A stretch of DNA of 64,000 nt from JAWXBR01 sp034440235 (lineage in GTDB: Bacteria > Bacteroidota > Ignavibacteria > Kapaibacteriales > Kapaibacteriaceae). The stretch spans positions 1 to 64,000 of the forward strand of contig JAWXBR010000041.1 of the NCBI GenBank assembly GCA_034440235.1, in the 5' to 3' direction. The notes beneath the pieces are model-generated. The model was not told the origin of the DNA. It was given only the letters and a program-made list of their open reading frames with translations, and did no database searches. Positions 8,451 through 16,710 of the stretch are shown piece after piece. The position numbers and the translations under genes were made by a program. Position 1 is the first letter of the stretch. Each line of letters opens with the position of its first letter.

Positions 8451-9302
8451 TTAGTACTGGTAGAAGCCGCGGCCACTCTTCTTGCCAAGATGTCCGGCGG
8501 CAACCATTTTGCGCAGCAACGGACACGCCCGGTACTTGCTATCACCAAGACCGTCGTGCAGCACTTCCATAATGCTTAAGCACACGTCGAGTCCGATGAA
8601 GTCGGCCAACGCAAGCGGACCCATCGGATGCGCCATACCAAGTTTCATCACAGTGTCGATGTCTTCGACAGAAGCAATGCCTTCCATAACGCAGTACACT
8701 GCTTCGTTAATCATTGGCATTAGAATTCTGTTCGATACGAAACCAGGATAGTCTTGCACTTCGACCGGTGTTTTACCGAGTCCAACGGCCAGCGCCTTAA
8801 TTGTCGCATATGTCTCATCGCTCGTGGCAAGTCCGCGAATAATTTCGCAGAGCTTCATTACCGGCACCGGATTAAAGAAGTGCATGCCGATAAACTTATC
8901 TGCACGCTTCGTTCCACCAGCAAGCGTTGTTATACTAATTGATGATGTGTTGCTTGCAAGAATGCACTCTGGTTTGCAGATGGCATCGAGGGTCGCAAAA
9001 ATCTGCTGTTTTACTTCTAGGCGTTCGCTCGCTGCTTCGACGACAAGGTCAGCCCCCTTCGCCCCTTCTTCAAGACTTGTATTTGTGGCAATGCGCGCAA
9101 GTGTGGCGTCGCGATCGGCCTGTGTGAGCACTTCCTTCTTTACTTGCCTGTCGAGGTTGGCTGTTACGGTGCTCAAAGCTTTCTGAAGCGCAGCATCGCT
9201 CACATCAACCAGGGTGACGTTATGTCCGTGTTGCGCAGCAATGTGCGCAATGCCGTTGCCCATTGTGCCGGCACCGATAACTGTGATGTTCGATATAGCC
9301 AT
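8451..9302 (-). CDS. hbd: 3-hydroxybutyryl-CoA dehydrogenase
   Basis: This 283-residue enzyme has the NAD-binding motif GAGTMG at residues 10-15 and the family signature with catalytic His141 in MHFFNPVPVMKL. The C-terminal domain reads DYPGFVSNRILMPMINEAV and HPMGPLALADFIGLD. It oxidises or reduces 3-hydroxyacyl-CoA in beta-oxidation or butanoate metabolism. An acyl-CoA dehydrogenase about 16 kb away could act in the same pathway. It is divergent from the gene at 9432, with a strong dyad between them. Confidence 0.95.
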   Translation of the reverse strand: MAISNITVIGAGTMGNGIAHIAAQHGHNVTLVDVSDAALQKALSTVTANLDRQVKKEVLTQADRDATLARIATNTSLEEGAKGADLVVEAASERLEVKQQIFATLDAICKPECILASNTSSISITTLAGGTKRADKFIGMHFFNPVPVMKLCEIIRGLATSDETYATIKALAVGLGKTPVEVQDYPGFVSNRILMPMINEAVYCVMEGIASVEDIDTVMKLGMAHPMGPLALADFIGLDVCLSIMEVLHDGLGDSKYRACPLLRKMVAAGHLGKKSGRGFYQY

Positions 9303-9358
9303 GTGTGCCTCGTTTGAACGTATATGTCGTTTTGTAATAGTGCGCGTAGCACATTGTT

Positions 9359-9390
9359 CTGAATGGCGCGCATTGCGCGCTGTTATTCAG
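9359..9390. promoter_or_regulatory. dyad in a divergent intergenic region
   Basis: CTGAAT at 9359-9364 pairs with ATTCAG at 9385-9390. Inside it GCGCGC (9366-9371) pairs with GCGCGC (9375-9380) around a 3-nt loop. It lies between the start of hbd (9302, minus) and the gene at 9432 (plus). No T-tract follows on either strand, so an operator or RNA hairpin is as likely as a terminator. Confidence 0.45.
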
Positions 9391-9419
9391 TGGGAGCGCA
9401 AAATTAGCCTTCGACGTGC

Positions 9420-9427
9420 TATGTTCG
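9420..9427 (+). promoter_or_regulatory. TAnnTTTG-like promoter element, leaderless
   Basis: TATGTTCG differs by one base from the Bacteroidota -7 consensus TAnnTTTG. It ends 4 nt before the ATG at 9432, the same spacing seen at lgt, the PafA-like gene, coaE and the Big_5 lipoprotein gene. Transcription would start at or next to the start codon. Confidence 0.45.
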
Positions 9428-9431
9428 CCTC

Positions 9432-10208
9432 ATGAACGAGAGCCAAGTCCATGTCGAGCGCGAGAAAACCAAACGCACGCTCATTGTTGCGTCTGCCATC
9501 ACGCTAGTTGGCCTCGTATGCGCGGTGATGTTCTTCAACAACATAGACAATCGGGGTGGCACGCTAAAGGTGACGAAGGACGGCGTCGAGGTCTCGCTTG
9601 AAAAACCTCTTGTTGAGCAGATTGGCGCAGATACAGCACGCTTGAAGGTGCTAGGCGACTCAATCAGCGTTTCTAGCGGTACGGTTTCTGATATCGAGAT
9701 TGAAGGGGGCCTCGACTCGGGGGGCTTTGTCGGTAAGCGGTTTAACGGGAAGAACCTTATAGACACCGCTGCGGGCTTTTTACTTGCAAGCGACAGTCCA
9801 GACCGTTGGCAGGTTCAAACGCCGTCAGAGGGCACAGACGTCGTCGGCAAGCTAACATCTGCAGATGGTAGCGTCATTGAAATTCGCGCTGTACCGCTGA
9901 AAGGGCTTCAGTCTCTTGATGATTTCGTGCGCCAGCAACTCGATTCACTGAAAACAATCGACGTAAAAGCGAATGCAGTAAAGCGTGATAGTACGACGTG
10001 GATGGTTTGGCACACAAATCCGGTTTCGAAAGAGGTTGTGTGCACGAAGATTGTGGACGCAAACGGGTTACGCTACTTCGCGTATTCTTCGATCAAGAAT
10101 CCTGCTGCAAAGCTTACTGTGCGTGAATCGGTTGCGGGCTTTAGCGTTATCGAGAAGCCGGCTTTGGCACGGAAGGTCGGAATAGAAACCAAACGCCTGC
10201 AACGATAA
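9432..10208 (+). CDS. membrane-anchored protein of unknown function
   Basis: This 258-residue protein has a charged N-terminus, one membrane helix at about residues 17-37 (LIVASAITLVGLVCAVMFF) and a C-terminal extracytoplasmic domain. The last 150 residues read like a compact alpha/beta fold (VIEIRAVPLKGLQSLDDFV, TTWMVWHTNPV) but match no family I can name. Its 3' end overlaps the convergent lgt gene by 62 bp. The start at 9432 fits the promoter-like element 4 nt upstream. Confidence 0.7.
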   Translation: MNESQVHVEREKTKRTLIVASAITLVGLVCAVMFFNNIDNRGGTLKVTKDGVEVSLEKPLVEQIGADTARLKVLGDSISVSSGTVSDIEIEGGLDSGGFVGKRFNGKNLIDTAAGFLLASDSPDRWQVQTPSEGTDVVGKLTSADGSVIEIRAVPLKGLQSLDDFVRQQLDSLKTIDVKANAVKRDSTTWMVWHTNPVSKEVVCTKIVDANGLRYFAYSSIKNPAAKLTVRESVAGFSVIEKPALARKVGIETKRLQR

Positions 10209-10932
10209 AGGGGATGCTAAGGAGCTGACCCATGTCGAGCGGCAGTACTGATTCGAAATCGACCTGACGTTCCTTGAGGAATTCGATAAGGAACCGTCCC
10301 GTAAACAAGAGCACCAGGAACACCCCTATCAGCCGTCCTGGATGTGCGAAGGCGACACCTCGCTTGTACATTGCCCACGTGAGTATGAAGAGTGCAAGAC
10401 AGAGCAGTGCTTCGTAGACTTGAGCGGGGTGACGTGGAATTGGACTCTTTAAATCGAAGACAACCGCCCAGGGCACATTAGTAGGATATCCAAGAATTTC
10501 GGAATTAAACAAGTTTCCAATACGTATACACATGCCGCTAATAGCGGCAACGATTGCAAGCCTGTCAAGCAGCCATATCATGCTGTACGACTTGTGTTTA
10601 CGATGAAAGAGGTAAAGTCCGAGTATAATACCCAGCGCCCCACCATGACTCGCCAGGCCGCCCTGCCATATCGCAAATAGCGCAAGTGGGTTATCAAGAA
10701 GGATTTCTGGCTCGTAGAACATTACGTGTCCGATGCGTGCACCGAGAATCGTACCGACGATCATATAGATGGTTAACGCATCAAGATCGACCATGGGCTT
10801 GCGTTCGGCCTTGAAAATCGAACGCATAATGTAATAGCTGAAAACAAAAGCCAGCGCGAAGAGAACGCCATACCATCGTGGTGAAAGTGGTCCTAGTGAA
10901 AACAGGACGGGGTCGACGTTCCAATGCATCAT
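10147..10932 (-). CDS. lgt: prolipoprotein diacylglyceryl transferase
   Basis: This 261-residue polytopic inner-membrane enzyme transfers diacylglycerol from phosphatidylglycerol to the lipobox cysteine of prolipoproteins. Typical features are LSPRWYGVLFALAF near the N-terminus, the SHGG motif at residues 95-98, the Lgt signature GMCIRIGNLFNSE at about 133-145 and RHPAQVYE with GRFLIEFLKE near the end. It would process the many lipoproteins encoded here. Two adjacent ATG codons are possible starts. A TAGCTTTG element ends 4 nt upstream of the first. Its 3' end overlaps the convergent gene by 62 bp. Confidence 0.96.
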   Translation of the reverse strand: MMHWNVDPVLFSLGPLSPRWYGVLFALAFVFSYYIMRSIFKAERKPMVDLDALTIYMIVGTILGARIGHVMFYEPEILLDNPLALFAIWQGGLASHGGALGIILGLYLFHRKHKSYSMIWLLDRLAIVAAISGMCIRIGNLFNSEILGYPTNVPWAVVFDLKSPIPRHPAQVYEALLCLALFILTWAMYKRGVAFAHPGRLIGVFLVLLFTGRFLIEFLKERQVDFESVLPLDMGQLLSIPFIVAGVWFLFRPSVPKPASR

Positions 10933-10936
10933 GCCG

Positions 10937-10944
10937 CAAAGCTA
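10937..10944 (-). promoter_or_regulatory. TAGCTTTG promoter element of lgt, leaderless
   Basis: The minus strand reads TAGCTTTG, a perfect match to TAnnTTTG, followed by CGGC and then ATG. The 4-nt spacing to the start codon predicts an mRNA with no 5' leader. Confidence 0.6.
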
Positions 10945-11004
10945 CGGCACAGCTTGTTCTTCAGTATGCATAATGCGCGTAGGTAAACATTCATTTGAAA
11001 CGAA

Positions 11005-11029
11005 GAACGCCCGCATAAAGCGGGCGTTC
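11005..11029 (-). terminator. hairpin downstream of the PD40-OmpA gene
   Basis: GAACGCCCGC (11005-11014) pairs perfectly with GCGGGCGTTC (11020-11029) around a 5-nt loop. It lies 64 bp past the stop of the large minus-strand gene, and the minus strand continues TTCGTTTC. It is probably an intrinsic terminator. Confidence 0.7.
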
Positions 11030-11092
11030 AATTAATTCGGAGGTACTAGACAGATGGTTTGGTTTCGATACAAACTGCCTGACGATGATGCG

Positions 11093-13753
11093 TTAGTCGT
11101 CGAGACCAGCATCCTGAAGCGGTGTTTCGATGATTACTTGAACTGTACGGTTGAAGAATCGCTCTTCAGGTAGGATGTTGTTGTACAATGGCTCGTCTTC
11201 GCCAGTACCGCGGCTAATGAGTGACTGGTATTTACCACCCGTTGAAGACTTGATGGCGTTTTCTACGGTACGCGAACGATTTTCTGAGAGTTTTTTGTTG
11301 TGGCCGTATTCACCAACAACATCTGTGTGACCATCAACCTTGATGTCGGACGATGGTTTCACGCGTCCAAACACATATTCGCGAAGGATGCGTTCGTTCA
11401 TCGGTCCAGCAGTGAACTTGTCGAAGTCGAACAGAATGAGGTTGTACTTTTCAAGTGTCTTGCCAGCGATTTCATCCTTCTCAATTGTACGGCCACGTGA
11501 TGAAACGCGCTTGACAGGAATTTTAGTGACGTCAGAACGGCATTCAGTGCCATTCTTCGATACAACAACAAGTTGCGCTTCGTAAGGTGGCAAAGCAAGT
11601 TCCGATTGGCCTTTTTCAACGCGACCCTTTGGAATTTCTCCCGCTGGGTTCTCGAAATTCCAGACGTTGCTAGGCTCAGTCATTCCAACATTAGTTAGCG
11701 TATTCCATTCAGCCCCAGCACGCTTGATTTCGATACGGCGTGAGGCAACGATTTCGTTGTCGATACCGTTTGCCATCTGGAATGTTAGATCCTTTGGCGA
11801 TGGGAAGTCGGTAGGATCGTTGTCGAGAATCGGACGTGCCACTTGCCAAACTTCTTCGGCGTCGCCCTTGAAGCGGATTTCTGCACGACGGTTTTCTGTC
11901 ATACCTAGCGAATCTTTCGGATTCGATTTTTCTTCTGGGTAACCCCGACTCTTCATCGACATTCTGCTTTCTTCGATTCCCCATACGTCGCGAAGGTAGT
12001 TGTAAACAATCTGCGCACGTTCTTTTGGAAGAGGTGAGTTTTTGTCTTCGAATTTCTCATCAACTGTACCCGTAATCTCTACAGAAACTGTTGGGTGCTT
12101 CTTTAGGCGGTAACCAAAAATGTTCAGGACTTGGTAGTACTTGTCGAGTGTACCGCCAGGAATGCGCTCGTCGTTGAAGTTAGCTGTTGGTGTAGGGTTG
12201 TTGAACAGCACATAGCGGCTTGGAATTGTAGCGCCGCTTAGATCGAAGAAGATATATGGCAACAACGGATAGATGATGATCGTTGCACGCTCTTCGATAA
12301 CAAGGCCTTTGAAATTTCCGTTCTTCTTCTTTTCCCAATCCGAGTAGGCGGCATCCCACGTAAGCGTCGGACGACGACCAAGTGTGATCGTTCGACGAAT
12401 CTCGGTTGCAACGTTAGCCGAATCTTTTGCGGTAGTCTGACCCGGATCGGCAACATCTACAGTAATGCTTGTTTCGCCATACACGGGTGATGATGCGCCA
12501 ACAGTCCACTGCACTACTCGATCGCGATTGTCTGGTCCGCCATATTCTGCGTCGCCAATAACAACGTTCGCCTCTGTCCGTGATGTAGAAACACTATCAC
12601 GAACATTACGTCCGGTTTTCGGATTCGAAAACGTTAGCGTTGCAGGAATTGACTGTTGAGTACACTCGTCGACTACGTTAACAATCAGGTTGACGGCTCT
12701 GAAGTACGTAGGAATGAGAGCCATGAAGATGTCGAGGTCGCCTTGATAACCAGGAAGGTCTGTACGACGCGACGAGAAGTAAAGAACATCACCCGAAGCT
12801 GGTAGCGAGATAAACTGTTCGTCTTCGGCTGTGTTGATCGGTGCGGGCAGTTGGCTTGATTTGCTCCATCGGTCGCGCCCCTCGCGGTCACGTTCGCCAG
12901 TCTTCACCGTACGATAGAAGTCTAACCCACCCATATTCGGCAGGTGACCATTCGAAGCAAAGAACAACGTATTACCATCGGCGGCGATGAACGGACTGAC
13001 CTCGGCTTTAGCTGTGTTGACGTCCGGACCCAGATTCTTAGCTGGCTTCCACTCACCCAGATCATCATCCCAGTCGCTATACCAAATGTCTGTGTCCTTC
13101 TGTCCGTCACCATCGGGGTTGGTTGGTGATGGCCGGTTCGATGTGAAATAGAGTCGTTGCTTGTCTGGTGAGATCGTTGGCTGAGAATCCCAGTATTCGG
13201 AATTCACCGCGCGACCCAAGTTACGTGGCTTACCAAATCGGTCACCTTCAACTTCAGCAATGTAGATGTCACAATCACCTAGACCATCGGCACGATTACA
13301 ACCAGTGAAGTACAGAGTCTGTTTATCTGCAGCAATCGAAGCAACGCCTTCATTCGTCACAGTATTCACACCTGCGTCTACTGTGTCGATGTTTACTGGT
13401 ATGCTGAAGATCGTATCAAGATTATGCGCCTTCCGCGTCAACCAAAAATCATGCGAGAAGTCGCCATCACGTGTGATGCGACTTCCCTGACGGTTGGAAA
13501 CGAAGAAGAGCGTCTTGCCATCGGCAGAAACGGTCGGACCGTAATCAAGACCTCCGTGATTCACAACCTTACCAAGGTTTAGAATCTTGATACGCTTCGG
13601 ATCCTCGAGGATATCACCGCGCGAATCTTGATTAAGAGGCGTAGCCTCGATAACAACGCCATACAGCGTTAGTTCGTTCTCAGGTTCTGACGCCTGTGCT
13701 TTTAGTGCGAAAAGCAGCAAACAAAGGCATACAGTAACAACTCGCTGCATCAT
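11093..13753 (-). CDS. PD40-repeat, double OmpA-domain envelope protein (PorE-like layout)
   Basis: This 886-residue protein has a signal peptide (cleavage near ALKAQAS). A WD40-like PD40 propeller spans about 65-350, with repeats such as TVSADGKTLFFVSNR and TISPDKQRLYFTSNR. A carboxypeptidase-regulatory-like domain starts near 355 (VNVVDECTQQSIPATLTFSN). Two OmpA-like peptidoglycan-binding domains follow, at about 545-635 and at the C-terminus (LFDFDKFTAGPMN, KVDGHTDVVGEYGHNKKLSE). It should link the outer membrane to the cell wall. T9SS PorE has a similar propeller-CRD-OmpA order plus TPRs, which are not visible here. A second OmpA domain is unusual. Confidence 0.82.
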   Translation of the reverse strand: MMQRVVTVCLCLLLFALKAQASEPENELTLYGVVIEATPLNQDSRGDILEDPKRIKILNLGKVVNHGGLDYGPTVSADGKTLFFVSNRQGSRITRDGDFSHDFWLTRKAHNLDTIFSIPVNIDTVDAGVNTVTNEGVASIAADKQTLYFTGCNRADGLGDCDIYIAEVEGDRFGKPRNLGRAVNSEYWDSQPTISPDKQRLYFTSNRPSPTNPDGDGQKDTDIWYSDWDDDLGEWKPAKNLGPDVNTAKAEVSPFIAADGNTLFFASNGHLPNMGGLDFYRTVKTGERDREGRDRWSKSSQLPAPINTAEDEQFISLPASGDVLYFSSRRTDLPGYQGDLDIFMALIPTYFRAVNLIVNVVDECTQQSIPATLTFSNPKTGRNVRDSVSTSRTEANVVIGDAEYGGPDNRDRVVQWTVGASSPVYGETSITVDVADPGQTTAKDSANVATEIRRTITLGRRPTLTWDAAYSDWEKKKNGNFKGLVIEERATIIIYPLLPYIFFDLSGATIPSRYVLFNNPTPTANFNDERIPGGTLDKYYQVLNIFGYRLKKHPTVSVEITGTVDEKFEDKNSPLPKERAQIVYNYLRDVWGIEESRMSMKSRGYPEEKSNPKDSLGMTENRRAEIRFKGDAEEVWQVARPILDNDPTDFPSPKDLTFQMANGIDNEIVASRRIEIKRAGAEWNTLTNVGMTEPSNVWNFENPAGEIPKGRVEKGQSELALPPYEAQLVVVSKNGTECRSDVTKIPVKRVSSRGRTIEKDEIAGKTLEKYNLILFDFDKFTAGPMNERILREYVFGRVKPSSDIKVDGHTDVVGEYGHNKKLSENRSRTVENAIKSSTGGKYQSLISRGTGEDEPLYNNILPEERFFNRTVQVIIETPLQDAGLDD

Positions 13754-13870
13754 ACGCGTCCTATTCCTTCTAAAGATTGACCCACCATAAGCACGTTCAT
13801 GTCTTTGCCGTGTCGCGGCGCGAACTCAAAAGATAGGTAATTGTGGAAAACTCGCCAAGGCCTGCCCGCC

Positions 13871-14731
13871 TTAGAAAATGAATCTGCCTTCGAGAAAAAT
13901 CTGGAATGAGCGTATTGTAAAGTCGCTGCCCCGCTTGGATACTGCCGTGAATGGTAGAACGTACTGAGCCACCGGTCCAAGAAAAAATTTCTTGGTGAAA
14001 TGGATCTCGAACCCTGCACTCAGTAAAGCGGATATCTGCAAAGCATTGATCTCGGGGAACGAACCGTCTTCGAGGACCACTGATCGTGTGTCGGAACCAG
14101 TTAACGAAACAGAGGCAACCTCGCCATTGGGGAATCGGATCGAATCGTCTACAAGCTCTTTTGTGTGTTTTAATGACGACGAAAAAATATAGCCGAAACT
14201 GGGTCCAGCCCTGACATATGCGAAATCGAAGAAGGTCATCTTAATAAACGGGCTCATCGAGGCCATCGAAATCGCTACCTCTGCCGTATTTCGAAAAGTC
14301 ATCGGCACAACGAACTCCTGACTAGTAGCAGGTGACCTTTGTGTAACTCCTTCAATCTCAAGAAACCGGGCATCAATACTGCGACTTTCGAATCCAAGCA
14401 TTGCGCCAAAAGTAAGTCTTGATTTTGTTAATCGTTCAAACACAAGTCCGCCAGCAAACGACGTCTTTGCTCCACCTGTAAACTCGCAATCACAAGCAGT
14501 CAGAAAGCTTCCGCCTTGCATGTTATTCGAGATTCCAGCATAGGCGCCGATCATATCGTATACAAGAATCTTGCGCGGAGTTAACGGGTCCGATTCCATT
14601 ACGTTTGTTTGCCCTACGACCCTTCCGACCCCTAAAAAAAGGAGCAGTAGAAGGACGACAAAAGCTGACGAAGGATGGGCAAGGGGCACGAAGCGCCACA
14701 GTATGAATACGGTGAGGCGTGAAACTATCAT
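13871..14731 (-). CDS. predicted outer-membrane beta-barrel protein
   Basis: This 286-residue protein has an N-terminal signal-like helix ending near VVGQTN. Alternating hydrophobic stretches follow (FAYVRAGPSFGYIF, LLSAGFEIHFTKKFFLGPVAQYVLPF), and it ends EGRFIF with a terminal aromatic residue, as in outer-membrane barrels. It resembles the generic outer-membrane beta-barrel proteins of Bacteroidota, but no named family is assigned. It lies 117 bp upstream of the PD40-OmpA gene on the same strand and may be co-transcribed with it. It is divergent from rsmB. Confidence 0.7.
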   Translation of the reverse strand: MIVSRLTVFILWRFVPLAHPSSAFVVLLLLLFLGVGRVVGQTNVMESDPLTPRKILVYDMIGAYAGISNNMQGGSFLTACDCEFTGGAKTSFAGGLVFERLTKSRLTFGAMLGFESRSIDARFLEIEGVTQRSPATSQEFVVPMTFRNTAEVAISMASMSPFIKMTFFDFAYVRAGPSFGYIFSSSLKHTKELVDDSIRFPNGEVASVSLTGSDTRSVVLEDGSFPEINALQISALLSAGFEIHFTKKFFLGPVAQYVLPFTAVSKRGSDFTIRSFQIFLEGRFIF

Positions 14732-14779
14732 GTTAAGCCGTCATTCGCAAGCGTGAAGCATTTAGTATACTTGCGTCCT

Positions 14780-16186
14780 ATGAGCAACGAGCAAGCACCT
14801 TTTGGGGCGCACGAGTATGTAGCGCCCTCTGTTTCTGTCAACGACAACAATACTATCTTCGAAACGGCTCGAGGTACTGCCGTAAAGCTGCTTAGCAGAT
14901 ACGAAAGTAGCGACTCGTACATCGACAAACTTTTGGACGCCGAGTTACGGCGCACAGAGCTGGCGCCTGCCGACAAGGCTCTTGTCACAGAACTCGTAAA
15001 TGGGACAGTGCGGTGGCAGGGCAGGCTTGACTGGATTCTAACAGGGTTCTATCATGGAGAGTTCGCCAAGTGTCTGGCCCTGACGAAGAACGCCCTGCGT
15101 ATTGCGCTCTATCAGATGCTCTTTTTGTCGAAAATTCCTCCCCCTGCCGCTATTAACGAGTCCGTTGAGATGGTTAAGCGGTTAAAAGGCGATCGCCACG
15201 CCGGAATCGTGAATGGAGTATTGCGCAACGTTCTTCGCAACATTCAGAACATCCGTTACCCTGTTAAGGAAGAAAACGTTGTCCTTTATCATTCGATCGT
15301 CTACTCCCACCCGCAGTGGATAGTACGTCGCTATCTGGAGAGGTATGGCGAAGCAGATATGGAGCTCTTACTCGCTGCCAATAATCATCGCCCAATGCTC
15401 ACGTTACGCGTGAATACACTCAAGACTACGACTGCGGAAGTCGAGCGGACCCTGACAGAGAACGAAATCAGGTATGAAGTGTCGCCGATTCACCCAGACA
15501 GCGTATTAATTACATCGCTGCGTGATATTCGAGCACTACCCCTGTTTACAGAAGGCTTGGTTAACGTGCAGGATGCGAGTGCCAGCTTAGTTGTACAGCT
15601 TGCTTCACCGAAGCCTGGTATGCTTGTGTATGACTTGTGCTCTGCTCCTGGTGGTAAGGCGGTGTTTGCGGCCGAGGTCATGCAAAACACCGGACGCATT
15701 GTTGCTCTCGAAATGTACGAGTCGAAACTTCGCTTCATAGAGGACAACGCCCGTCGGTCTGGTGTGACTATTATCGAGCCTCTTCACGGCGATGCTCGCC
15801 AATTCGCTCCGGAAGTGTTAGCAGATCTCGTAATGGTAGACGCCCCCTGCACGGGCCTCGGGACCCTTTCCAAGAAACCTGACATCAAATGGCGCCGTGC
15901 GCTCGAAGACGTCCGGCACATGGCCATTACGCAGCGTCAGATCCTCGATCATGCAGCCACCGTAGTCAAACCCGGTGGCACATTGGTGTACAGCACATGT
16001 ACCATCGAGCCAGAGGAGAATGAGTATGTCGTTCAAGCCTTTCTGGCAGACAACCCGAATTTTGAGCTCGAACCAGCGGAACGATTTCTGCCAACGGAAG
16101 TAGTGAGCGACGGTTTTATGCGGACATTCCCCCATGTGCACAAATCTGACGGCGCTTTCGCCGCCCGCCTACGCAGACTTACATGA
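14780..16186 (+). CDS. rsmB: 16S rRNA (cytosine-967-C5) methyltransferase
   Basis: This 468-residue enzyme has an N-terminal NusB-like RNA-binding domain (about residues 25-160). The C-terminal SAM-dependent m5C methyltransferase carries motif I YDLCSAPGGKA, the catalytic motifs DAPCTGLGTLSKKPDIKW and YSTCTIEPEENE, and the two family cysteines. RsmB modifies C967 of 16S rRNA. The start at 14780 is preferred over an in-frame ATG 27 bp upstream, because a TATACTTG element lies between them and the upstream residues are not conserved in type. Confidence 0.92.
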   Translation: MSNEQAPFGAHEYVAPSVSVNDNNTIFETARGTAVKLLSRYESSDSYIDKLLDAELRRTELAPADKALVTELVNGTVRWQGRLDWILTGFYHGEFAKCLALTKNALRIALYQMLFLSKIPPPAAINESVEMVKRLKGDRHAGIVNGVLRNVLRNIQNIRYPVKEENVVLYHSIVYSHPQWIVRRYLERYGEADMELLLAANNHRPMLTLRVNTLKTTTAEVERTLTENEIRYEVSPIHPDSVLITSLRDIRALPLFTEGLVNVQDASASLVVQLASPKPGMLVYDLCSAPGGKAVFAAEVMQNTGRIVALEMYESKLRFIEDNARRSGVTIIEPLHGDARQFAPEVLADLVMVDAPCTGLGTLSKKPDIKWRRALEDVRHMAITQRQILDHAATVVKPGGTLVYSTCTIEPEENEYVVQAFLADNPNFELEPAERFLPTEVVSDGFMRTFPHVHKSDGAFAARLRRLT

Positions 16187-16279
16187 CGAACGTTTCATAC
16201 TTGATTCATTGAAGACACAGAATTCTCGTCGTAGACTTGCCGTTGCTTGTTCATCTACCATTTACTCTCAGGAGATACC

Positions 16280-16618
16280 ATGAATCGTTCGATCATTGCT
16301 TCTGTGGCTCTAGCGACAGCTCTATTTGTCGCATGCAACACAGAAACGAAAGAAGTGCCAGTTGAAATTCCAGCGAATACAACACCAACTGTTAACACAG
16401 ATTCACTTGCAGAGCTGAAGGCAGATTCGATGCTACAGGCCAGCAAAGACTCGCTCGCCCGCGTCGATTCGATGCTACAGGTGAACGACAGGAAGGCTTG
16501 GCTGAAGAAGAAGGCAGCAGAGAAGGCAGCAGCAGAGAAGGCAGCGAACACAAAGATTGCTCCTCCTACCAATCCTGATGGCTCAGCCTCCACTGGCACG
16601 ATTAGAAAAAGCCGCTAA
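16280..16618 (+). CDS. small coiled-coil lipoprotein
   Basis: This 112-residue protein begins with a lipoprotein signal peptide (MNRSIIASVALATALFVAC) preceded by a clear GGAG ribosome binding site at 16271-16274. The mature part has repeated DSMLQ and DSLA phrases, then an alanine/lysine/glutamate-rich helix (KKAAEKAAAEKAA) and a basic end RKSR. The layout recalls small structural lipoproteins with a helical body, but no family is recognised. An in-frame ATG at 16247 is rejected because it lacks a ribosome binding site and would break the signal peptide. A terminator follows. Confidence 0.75.
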   Translation: MNRSIIASVALATALFVACNTETKEVPVEIPANTTPTVNTDSLAELKADSMLQASKDSLARVDSMLQVNDRKAWLKKKAAEKAAAEKAANTKIAPPTNPDGSASTGTIRKSR

Positions 16619-16659
16619 TCGCTCCGAGTTCTTTTCTAAAGAAAGTACATGACAAAAAA

Positions 16660-16690
16660 AGGGCGTCCAATGGACGCCCTTTTTCTTTTT
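16660..16690. terminator. bidirectional intrinsic terminator
   Basis: GGGCGTCC (16661-16668) pairs with GGACGCCC (16672-16679) around a 3-nt loop. It is flanked by seven A residues on the left and a T-rich run on the right, so it can end transcription of the converging genes at 16618 and 16711. Confidence 0.9.
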
Positions 16691-16710
16691 TGGAGATTTA
16701 AATCAACAGC

